This document shows positions 8,416 to 15,604 of a stretch of DNA of 25,039 nt, one piece after another. The stretch is from NCBI GenBank assembly GCA_938038165.1, contig CALHRB010000257.1:1-25039 (forward strand). Reading direction: 5' to 3'. Within the stretch, counting starts at the first letter, position 1. Every line of letters starts with the position of its first letter. This DNA comes from Candidatus Kapaibacterium sp. GTDB taxonomy: Bacteria; Bacteroidota; Ignavibacteria; Kapaibacteriales; UBA2268. The position numbers and the translations under genes were made by a program. The notes under the pieces are model-generated. The model did no database searches and was not told the origin of the DNA. It was given only the letters and a program-made list of their open reading frames with translations.

Positions 8416-9174
8416 ATGAAACTAAAATTTGCAATACCGAATAATCCAATTTTTAATGATTTTCATTTTAGAACACATCAAGATGTAGATATTCTTTTAC
8501 TCGATGAAAAAAAATGCATCGAATTGATTTTATCTAAAAGAGTAGATGCTGCCATTCTATCTCCTTTTGGCTATAGCATGGGAGTAGCAGTTTCCGACTA
8601 TCGTATTATTCCCGGTCCTGTGATTGCATTAAAAGGTTACACAGGGTTCTCTTCCATCTATTTTCGGAATGATGTGTCTTACATTTCAAATACGTTTGCT
8701 GATAATCCTGAAGACTTTATAACATATGCCGCTAGGATCCTCCTTCTCGAAAAATATGATATAAACATCAATCCAAAAACATTCAAAAGTGAAATTGACA
8801 AGCAAATTGAAAATTCTGATATTATTATTTCATCAAAAGAAAGCAGAGGAACTGCTCCTGTACTTGATATTAGCGAAGATTGGTATGATGCTTTTGATAT
8901 TCCGCTTATTCTTGGCTTTTGGGTCATTAATTCCGAATCCGAAGGGGAAGGATTCAGTTCTATTATACGTTCAATAGCAAAACCTGATTTACAGCCTGAA
9001 GAAAATATTACCGAAAACACTCTTCCTTCTGAAAAAAGAGAGCCCAGACAAGGATTAATAATCAGACAATGGAATAATGACATTGAGCTTGCCATTGAAG
9101 AAACCATTAAGCTGCTATACTATCATCAATATATCAAAGATATAGCTGCTGTAAAAGTTTTTGGAAGAGATTAA
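8416..9174 (+). CDS. MqnA/MqnD-family protein (possible chorismate dehydratase)
   Basis: MqnA and MqnD act in the futalosine route to menaquinone and share a periplasmic-binding-protein-like fold. Family-like segments in this 252-residue protein are KRVDAAILSPFGYS (41-54), YRIIPGPVIALKG (62-74), GFSSIYFRND and, most telling, DISEDWYDAFDIPLILGFWV (151-170), which parallels the DLG-x-x-W-x-x-x-TGLPFVFA-x-W pattern of MqnA. The N-terminus (FAIPNNPIFND) lacks the GxxxYLNxxP-like opening typical of MqnA, and residues about 190-212 form a Glu/Pro-rich insertion. No other mqn gene is in the window. It may be a true MqnA, or a diverged paralogue with another small-molecule role. The start has no strong Shine-Dalgarno site. 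Confidence 0.6.
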   Translation: MKLKFAIPNNPIFNDFHFRTHQDVDILLLDEKKCIELILSKRVDAAILSPFGYSMGVAVSDYRIIPGPVIALKGYTGFSSIYFRNDVSYISNTFADNPEDFITYAARILLLEKYDININPKTFKSEIDKQIENSDIIISSKESRGTAPVLDISEDWYDAFDIPLILGFWVINSESEGEGFSSIIRSIAKPDLQPEENITENTLPSEKREPRQGLIIRQWNNDIELAIEETIKLLYYHQYIKDIAAVKVFGRD

Positions 9175-9213
9175 TTTCGGTTTTATAGATCAAATCCATT
9201 TATACTCAAAAAG

Positions 9214-9243
9214 AAGAGGCTACCCTTTTGTGGGCAGCCTCTT
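9214..9243 (-). terminator. Intrinsic terminator after the T9SS gene cluster
   Basis: AAGAGGCT (9214-9221) pairs with AGCCTCTT (9236-9243); after one mismatch, CCC pairs with GGG around a TTTTGT loop. Read on the minus strand, the hairpin is followed by TTCTTTTT, a good U-tract, 25 nt after the stop at 9268. On the plus strand it could also end mqnA-family transcription, but the T-tract there is short. Confidence 0.8.
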
Positions 9244-9267
9244 TCGGATTAATTGCTATTTTCGCGA

Positions 9268-12200
9268 CTACTTAACAATTGTAACTGTCTGGATTAATGT
9301 CTGTCCACCAGCTGAAACTTTAAGAATATATCTGCCTGATGCTAAATTAGCTGCATTAATATTCACTGTGTGGTAACCAGCAGTTACAAAACCATTAAAC
9401 AAGTTCTGAACTTCATTGCCAAGGACATCAAATAAACTAATCTGTACATTACCGTTTTCAGGTAAATTATAAGCAATTGTTCCCTTGTCGGCTATTGGAT
9501 TTGGATATGCCAGAGCAGAGAATCCTTCGCTTGCAACAACAGATCTCAAAACTTTAATAGCGTTAGATCTTTCGTTCTTGATCGAGATGCTGCCATCGGA
9601 ACCTTCGTAGATAGTACCAAGATATTCATTTGTTGCTGCGTCGTAGAATGTATATCTGGCTGAGGCATTCTCTATTGACAGCGTTAAGGGATATGTAACA
9701 CCTTGCAATTGAATTATAGACTCATTTTGATTGCTAAGATATTTACCGTCTGAAAATCTCAAATCAAATAGATTTGCTGGTGGAACCGGTGGAAGTTCAA
9801 ACAGGTTAACATCAATTTCAGAGTTGTTTGCAAAAAAGACCTGACTTTGACTTTGTTCATTGTCTTTTATAACAAGCATATCTGATTTATTTAACACATC
9901 TTGTTTTGGATTAACTTCAGCCTCGACATCTAAAGCTCTTGCACCAAGCACTAATCTATAATAACCATTGGCATTGACTTTAATCCAATAACCAAGACCG
10001 GGCTTGATTTCAGATGCTTCATAAAATCCTCTGTCAGTTCTATAGCCCCATACTCCAAATGTTCTTGTGTAGTTCACTGTTGGAAGTTCAAGGTTAAAAT
10101 TTGTAAATGAAATTTCTCGAACATTAACAGCGGCTGATGCTGCACCTATTGTGTTCCATCCAGGATAAACACGAACAGGATCTCTTGGATTTGAAATATC
10201 ATTGATGAATGTGCCGGCAAATTGCCTATCAACCTGAGCATCATATTTTATGTAATATCCTATTCCAACTTTCAAAATACCTGCATCAGGTTGCTGATAC
10301 TGATTTTGTGAGAAGAAATATGGAATATTTATTGCATTCGGATAGAAGACATCCCATTTTGAGTTAATAGGTCTAACGGGCAATGAGAGTAGGTTCCAGC
10401 CTTTCTTAATAATTGGATTACCATATTCGTCAACGTAGTTAATAACTCTTGGTAATGTGTATTCAATCAAGAATGATTTAACTCTTGGATCCTGAATAGC
10501 ATAAGCTCTTTTGCTTGTTCCGATAACTGTTGCTTTTCTCATATCAATGCTCGGGAACAAGGCACCATTAAGAGTGTCTCGCAAGAATAATTGAGCTCCT
10601 TCTGGAAAATCATTAAGATCCCATTCAATAATAATCGGATAATTTGCAGCTGTATCTTCATTAATTCTTACTTTATAAACCAGAGATGTCAGCGTATCAT
10701 TTATATCTCTAATATCTCTCGAGTTGGATCGCTTTGGTGAACCATCGTTATCATCATCGTCAGGTGCAAAATCTCCATAACCATTTGAAATTGCGAGTTT
10801 TATATCATCGGGTGCTTCATCTGGTGGGAAGAATCTTGCTTCAAATTTACCAGGTGTAAATCCGAATTCATATGCATATTCACCAAATAATGAATCTATT
10901 CCGATTGTTGCTCTGTGACCCGTTCCAAAAATTAGGTGTGATGTAAATCCAGACGCGCCTGAAGAATTTCTGACAGTAAGTCTGATACCATTATGATTTC
11001 CACTTGTATTATAAAGTTCGGGTTCATAAGGAACTCTGAAATAAATAAATGTTACTCTCAACTTGATTGGTGACACATAAGCTGTATTAGATTTTATTGT
11101 TATATAACCGACATATATGCCTGCCATCTCGCCTTCATTCGGTTCAAGCCCTTGTGGATCGCATCGTATTTCAATCCACACATCACCGTCAGGTTTTGTT
11201 AATTTACCAGCTATTGGTGTTCCTATCTGGTCATTACCCAAAATACCATTGTCCAACCAATTGATGGTACCTTTGGTGATTGGACCGCCAAAACCACTTG
11301 GAACTTTTGATGTCGGACCTAAATTCAAAGCTCTAAATTTCAACCAGGGTTTATCAGATTCTAATGTAACATCCAAAAGTCTTGAGGTTGTTATACCATT
11401 TCGTAACTGAAATACTCTTCTTCCATAAATTGGGGTGAATGATCCGGAATCAATTGTAATTGGGTCTGATAAGTTCCAAAGGTCTGCCCCCAATTCAGAA
11501 ATAGGTGGTTGAGTTCCAATAGCTCTGTCAAGAGTATAAGCAATGACAGGAATCCTATCGCTCAATCTGAGGTAAATTGTACCGGGAAGCATTGGTTCAA
11601 CAGACCATCTTGCTGTATTTTGAGATGCATCATAAGGATCTCCATTCTTAACTCCAGCTAAACCAGTATAAGGATTGGGATCAGGATAGTCGCTTATTAC
11701 CCAGGGATAATAAGGTCTTAATTTAGCAAATGGTGCATCTTTGCAAATATTCATATCGTTATATTTTATGGTATCATTTTTTATGTAAATCGGTGTATTT
11801 CCCGATGTACCAAATGGCTCACCGTCCTTTGGAATAATCTTGAATCTGATATATAACAATACTTTGTATTCCTCACCATCTAAATTTGTTACGGGTAAAG
11901 GTTGAGTGGAAGTTCCAACAATTCTAATTGCACGACCTTTTTTTGAGTCCTGGTCTGGAGTGAATGGATTTAAATATTTCCTATAAGAAAAGTCTTTTAC
12001 ATCCATCCAGGATATATTAAAGGTTTTTGCTAATGGCTCGTAGCCAAGTTGCTCATCGCGAGGACCAAACTTTTGGACGCCAACAACTCTCAGAGCAGAT
12101 GAGTCATACATAATTGTAAACTGAAAACTCTTAATTGGGTCTGGCTGATAAATATTCGCTGTTTCTTCGTAGATGTGCCATCTATTATCGATAAAGACCG

Positions 12201-12426
12201 GCATAAGAAATTCTCTTGGCTCATTCAAGGATGCAGGCATCCAGATTCTTCCGTCAGGATACCAGGATTCATCCCAGTTATTATTGGCGCCTGTTAAGGA
12301 TAATACAGGTATATTTGGGCGGATTTGACTATATATGTTCACATTTGTAAACAAAATAGCCGAAATCACAATTAACAGTCCCAGCAGAATCCTGAAATCC
12401 TTGCGTTGTAATAATTTAATTTTCAT
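9268..12426 (-). CDS. T9SS-exported surface protein with cohesin-like N-terminal region
   Basis: Fourth and last gene of the secreted-protein cluster, 1052 residues. Signal peptide at about 1-34 (hydrophobic 12-28). Residues about 95-200 have a cohesin-like strand pattern (SFQFTIMYDSSALRVVGV, then EYKVLLYIRFKII). A middle region without recognised domains contains an acidic, possibly calcium-binding run, DDDDNDG (556-562). Two GWN/GYW modules follow: KGWNLLSLPV to GIGYYIKY (675-728) and PGWNTIGAAS to GLGYWIKVNANG (755-821). The T9SS C-terminal domain has AYPNP (973-977), LFDVLGNEV and the end QTVTIVK. A strong Shine-Dalgarno AGGGGGT lies 4 nt before the ATG, and the upstream gene ends 33 nt away. 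The terminator at 9214-9243 ends the unit. It is extracellular or surface-attached; binding partner unknown. Confidence 0.8.
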   Translation of the reverse strand: MKIKLLQRKDFRILLGLLIVISAILFTNVNIYSQIRPNIPVLSLTGANNNWDESWYPDGRIWMPASLNEPREFLMPVFIDNRWHIYEETANIYQPDPIKSFQFTIMYDSSALRVVGVQKFGPRDEQLGYEPLAKTFNISWMDVKDFSYRKYLNPFTPDQDSKKGRAIRIVGTSTQPLPVTNLDGEEYKVLLYIRFKIIPKDGEPFGTSGNTPIYIKNDTIKYNDMNICKDAPFAKLRPYYPWVISDYPDPNPYTGLAGVKNGDPYDASQNTARWSVEPMLPGTIYLRLSDRIPVIAYTLDRAIGTQPPISELGADLWNLSDPITIDSGSFTPIYGRRVFQLRNGITTSRLLDVTLESDKPWLKFRALNLGPTSKVPSGFGGPITKGTINWLDNGILGNDQIGTPIAGKLTKPDGDVWIEIRCDPQGLEPNEGEMAGIYVGYITIKSNTAYVSPIKLRVTFIYFRVPYEPELYNTSGNHNGIRLTVRNSSGASGFTSHLIFGTGHRATIGIDSLFGEYAYEFGFTPGKFEARFFPPDEAPDDIKLAISNGYGDFAPDDDDNDGSPKRSNSRDIRDINDTLTSLVYKVRINEDTAANYPIIIEWDLNDFPEGAQLFLRDTLNGALFPSIDMRKATVIGTSKRAYAIQDPRVKSFLIEYTLPRVINYVDEYGNPIIKKGWNLLSLPVRPINSKWDVFYPNAINIPYFFSQNQYQQPDAGILKVGIGYYIKYDAQVDRQFAGTFINDISNPRDPVRVYPGWNTIGAASAAVNVREISFTNFNLELPTVNYTRTFGVWGYRTDRGFYEASEIKPGLGYWIKVNANGYYRLVLGARALDVEAEVNPKQDVLNKSDMLVIKDNEQSQSQVFFANNSEIDVNLFELPPVPPANLFDLRFSDGKYLSNQNESIIQLQGVTYPLTLSIENASARYTFYDAATNEYLGTIYEGSDGSISIKNERSNAIKVLRSVVASEGFSALAYPNPIADKGTIAYNLPENGNVQISLFDVLGNEVQNLFNGFVTAGYHTVNINAANLASGRYILKVSAGGQTLIQTVTIVK
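9973..10404 (-). repeat. Two GWN/GYW protein modules
   Basis: Two tandem copies within the 1052-residue protein share a GWN opening followed by a short hydrophobic strand and, about 45-55 residues later, G-[IL]-GY-[YW]-IK. They are diverged enough to be recognisable only as protein repeats. Confidence 0.6.
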
Positions 12427-12459
12427 GAATACCCCCTAATATTTTGGTAAACGATTAAT

Positions 12460-13677
12460 TTAATTTTTTATCAATATTATCTTATATATTTTCATATTTG
12501 TTTTAATTATAGCTAAATATAAGCCTTTGTTTAAGTATTTTCCGTCAAACGAGATTTTTTTGCTCCAGTTTAATTTTTGCTCATTTATTAATGAACCGCA
12601 GACGTCATATATTTTTATTACTCCGTCAATATAATCGCTAATGTTCAATATGAATGATTCGCTATTGTAATCATAATAACTTGTCATTGACTCTGTTTCT
12701 AACTTACTTTCGCAAACCACTGTTGATGTGTCAATTTTTTCTTTGCTTTTAATTAATATTGTGTCACCATAAAATCTTTTAACACATGAACAGTAATTTG
12801 TGTAAACAGGATTTATTATTATTCGGGCGCTGTCTGTTTTGTTTTGTTTAACCCTTATTTTTAAATTGGCATATTGACCGTTGATATCATTAAGCTTTAA
12901 TTTGAACCTCAATTGGGTACTATCAGAATTCGTTTTTGAGATTAATTCCAAATTATTACTTAAATTTAAATCCACAAGCGAAAGCATATCTTTATTATCT
13001 GTAAATATTTCAAATTCAGCCGTGTCAACTCTTACTTGCGTTCCGATACCCAGATTTATTCTCATTTCAATGACTGTATCTTTAATTAAATCAGTTATTG
13101 TATTTAATTCAAAGTCAGTCTTTAGAAATCTGTTCGGCTTGTCAGCTTCGACAGCCTGAATCATAGCGGGCTTGTAGTCCCTGATTACTTTTTTAAATTC
13201 ATCGGTAAATTCTATATATTTCAGACTTATTTCCGACGAATCAGGGCAATTATCAATATAGTCGCCATATATGCCAATCAATGGTCTGTTGCCGGATATT
13301 TGACTGCCCAAAAGTCCTACTGAAGCATAACCTCTAACTAAACCTTTTTTTCCAAAGTTTACATCTTTAATGTCAAAGAACTCAGCTAAAGTGTTAAGAT
13401 AAACCGGTGAATGAAACTTGAACTTCACCGAATCATATTTTATTTCAAAATTAAAACCAAATAACGAATCTGATTGTAAAACTCTCCCGACAGATAATAA
13501 AATTATTATATCCTTATCAGATTTTTCTCCGCAAACATCTATCGAACCTACTTGAGAAAGAACAACGTCAACCGTATCAGCTGCTTTTACTGTCTGGCTG
13601 CCAATAGAAAGCAACCAGACAGAAAGCAGTATTAATATTTTACCTTGTAATGACCAATTTGCCAGAAACCGTAACAT
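12460..13677 (-). CDS. T9SS-exported cohesin-like protein
   Basis: Third gene of the cluster, 405 residues. Signal peptide at about 1-32 (hydrophobic 14-27, KA at 31-32). Residues about 36-165 look like a cohesin fold: FGFNFEIKYDSVKFKF (73-88), NFGKKGLVRGYASVGLLG (107-124), SGNRPLIGIYGDY (128-140) and SSEISLKYIEF (147-157). A second beta-rich region (about 195-310) includes CSC at 296-298. The last 65 residues are a T9SS-type sorting domain (IKIYDVCGSLI, LNKGLYLAIIKT, IYKIILIKN). The start overlaps the end of the upstream gene by 38 nt and has no Shine-Dalgarno site, so translation probably depends on coupling. The cohesin call rests on strand pattern only. Confidence 0.72.
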   Translation of the reverse strand: MLRFLANWSLQGKILILLSVWLLSIGSQTVKAADTVDVVLSQVGSIDVCGEKSDKDIIILLSVGRVLQSDSLFGFNFEIKYDSVKFKFHSPVYLNTLAEFFDIKDVNFGKKGLVRGYASVGLLGSQISGNRPLIGIYGDYIDNCPDSSEISLKYIEFTDEFKKVIRDYKPAMIQAVEADKPNRFLKTDFELNTITDLIKDTVIEMRINLGIGTQVRVDTAEFEIFTDNKDMLSLVDLNLSNNLELISKTNSDSTQLRFKLKLNDINGQYANLKIRVKQNKTDSARIIINPVYTNYCSCVKRFYGDTILIKSKEKIDTSTVVCESKLETESMTSYYDYNSESFILNISDYIDGVIKIYDVCGSLINEQKLNWSKKISFDGKYLNKGLYLAIIKTNMKIYKIILIKN

Positions 13678-15517
13678 TATCGCCGGTTAATTTGAATAAA
13701 TACATTCCAGATTCAACCTTATTTCCAAATTGATTAGTTCCATCCCAATCAACTACGGAATTTCCTGAATCAGCATAACCGTCAAGCAATGTTTTCACTG
13801 TGTTTCCCAAAGCGTCAACAACTACTAATTTGTAATTACCTGATTTTGGTAAATTAAGATTAAATGATGTTTTAAGGCTGAACGGATTAGGATAATTGTT
13901 TACAATAACGGCGTTGTTTGTTTCTTCAACTGTTAGTAATGTAGCTTTATAATCGTCAACCTTGATATCATTAAATCTTATTTCAGATATTGACATTTCT
14001 GGTTTGTCTGATCTAACTGTCAAATAGCAAACTGGTGTTTGAGCATCAAATTCGTCAGAGCCAGCAATAACAACATTGTTTCCAAAATACTCTACTAAAA
14101 GGTTACCCGAGCTTGCAGCATCAATCAATTCACCATTTACTTTAAATTTACCGCCGATGGCACCCTTCATATAACCGTTTAAATAAACAGGAATTCTGTA
14201 TGTTTTTTCTGATATAAGATTAGCATTTCCAAACTTAAAGCCGTTGGCAATTTCCTCTGCTCCAATTTTACCATATTGTGGAACTGTATCAAGCAGCCAG
14301 GGAAGTTCGGGTAATCTGGCGCTAATATAGTGCAATATCAGAGCGGCGTCATATTCGTTGCATTGGAAGAATATTCTCTTAATAGAGCTAACTTCAGCGG
14401 GGAGATTATCGCCATAATATTTATCTCGCCACGGGATATCAGTTCTCACATTGTTATTGTCATAGTAATATCGTCCATTATGGTTTACGTCTCCGTGATA
14501 TGCCTGTCTTCTTCTTACGCTATCGAGTGGAGTATATGTTGCAATAGATCTCATAATAATTCTTGCGTCATTAACAGTAACCCATCTGCTTTGATCCATT
14601 CCTAAATGTCGGTTTGGGTTAGCTTTTGAAAAGTCAACATCACCATCACCCCACCATTCATCTACATTGAATCTTGATAATGCTTTGAACCAAATTCTGT
14701 TGTCAGTGGCACCTTTTGAGGGTGGCCAGAGATTTGTAAGGTCAGTCTTTGTTCTTGCTTCAAGTGGTGGTTTTTCATAATATAACCCGTTAAGGAAGTC
14801 ACTGTATCCTCCTTGAACATTGAATTCACCTTTCAAACCAACAGAGGCACCTTTTGTAACAACAATTGTTCCAGGATCATAAATGTTTCCGGCAACCGGA
14901 CCATAGCAGAACTCGATATCACCTTGGAAAGAGAGAGGATCTTTTGATCGGTAAAGTCTGACCTGAAAGTTACCGACGCTTGATTTGACAGATCCATCCA
15001 TTATATTTAGGTTTTTCCATTGAACTACAAAAACGGAATCGGTTCTTAACACTGAAATTTCTGAAGGCATATAGCCGTTGAATCTCTCGCTTAGCTGTCT
15101 GAAAACGTGATCACCCCAGAATGGAGCAATAACATTTTTTGGATAAGAAACAGCATCAATGAATAAGCCATTTGGTTGTTTTGAAGGAACGAATGGCGGA
15201 GGTGTAAAGGTCACGAAGCCATTAATACATATCCACAATCTGTCATATACCTCTCCGTTAAACTCAAATGGGAAGCCAATCGGAATTCCATTGGGTGAGG
15301 AATAGCCATCGTCTAAATCGGTGTTCCACATTGGTGGTAAGCCAAATGTAGCAGGACCAATAACGACTTTGTCGTCACCAAGTTCCTGATAAGAGATACC
15401 AGTTTTTATTCTTATGGTATCGAACTCACCATAAACCTGAGCTTTCAATGGCTGCAAGCTTAAAGTTATACCCAGCATAACCATCAAACCCACAGCAATT
15501 CTTAGAAATTTTTTCAT
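13640..15517 (-). CDS. T9SS-exported protein with dockerin-like segments
   Basis: Second gene of the cluster, 625 residues. Signal peptide 1-26 (PLKA then Gln27). Residues about 70-250 hold a nidogen-like/choice-of-anchor region: IGFPFEFNGEVYDRLWICIN and NVIAPFWGD. Two dockerin-like half-motifs follow: GDGDVDFSK (290-298) to VTVNDARIIMRSI (313-325), and GDVNHNG (342-348) to NEYDAALILHYI (387-398); in both, the expected calcium loop carries extra residues. A beta-rich region at about 435-525 may be a short cohesin-like fold. The T9SS domain has NYPNPF (541-546), VVDALGNTV and GKLVITR. The start at 15515-15517 is set by GGAG 6 nt upstream; the frame stays open to 15574, but that would run into the hairpin. 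It overlaps the next gene by 38 nt. Confidence 0.78.
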   Translation of the reverse strand: MKKFLRIAVGLMVMLGITLSLQPLKAQVYGEFDTIRIKTGISYQELGDDKVVIGPATFGLPPMWNTDLDDGYSSPNGIPIGFPFEFNGEVYDRLWICINGFVTFTPPPFVPSKQPNGLFIDAVSYPKNVIAPFWGDHVFRQLSERFNGYMPSEISVLRTDSVFVVQWKNLNIMDGSVKSSVGNFQVRLYRSKDPLSFQGDIEFCYGPVAGNIYDPGTIVVTKGASVGLKGEFNVQGGYSDFLNGLYYEKPPLEARTKTDLTNLWPPSKGATDNRIWFKALSRFNVDEWWGDGDVDFSKANPNRHLGMDQSRWVTVNDARIIMRSIATYTPLDSVRRRQAYHGDVNHNGRYYYDNNNVRTDIPWRDKYYGDNLPAEVSSIKRIFFQCNEYDAALILHYISARLPELPWLLDTVPQYGKIGAEEIANGFKFGNANLISEKTYRIPVYLNGYMKGAIGGKFKVNGELIDAASSGNLLVEYFGNNVVIAGSDEFDAQTPVCYLTVRSDKPEMSISEIRFNDIKVDDYKATLLTVEETNNAVIVNNYPNPFSLKTSFNLNLPKSGNYKLVVVDALGNTVKTLLDGYADSGNSVVDWDGTNQFGNKVESGMYLFKLTGDNVTVSGKLVITR

Positions 15518-15523
15518 TGTTAT

Positions 15524-15527
15524 CTCC
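15524..15527 (-). promoter_or_regulatory. Shine-Dalgarno site deciding the start at 15517
   Basis: On the minus strand GGAG lies 6 nt before the ATG at 15515-15517. It gives a protein starting MKKFLRIAVG with a standard signal peptide, and shortens the open frame by 19 codons. Confidence 0.7.
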
Positions 15528-15565
15528 ATATTTATTATTGAATTTATTTTCATACCTATTATAAT

Positions 15566-15593
15566 CCTGTTCACACCCGTAGGTGTGAACAGG
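15566..15593 (-). other. Perfect 12-bp hairpin between the first two cluster genes
   Basis: CCTGTTCACACC and GGTGTGAACAGG form a perfect 12-bp stem with a CGTA loop (TACG in the minus-strand RNA). It starts 11 nt after the stop of the 2712-residue protein gene and ends 48 nt before the next start. Read on the minus strand it is preceded by AAAAA and followed by ATTATAAT, so it lacks a proper U-tract; the T-run lies on the plus-strand side, where no gene needs it. It may be a partial terminator or an mRNA-stabilising hairpin that sets the ratio of the two proteins. Confidence 0.75.
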
Positions 15594-15604
15594 TTTTTAT
15601 TAGT

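Noticed and set aside
15518..15574. 19-residue N-terminal extension of the dockerin-like protein
   Set aside because: It would put the start within the hairpin and an extra segment before the signal peptide; GGAG at 15524-15527 supports the start at 15517.
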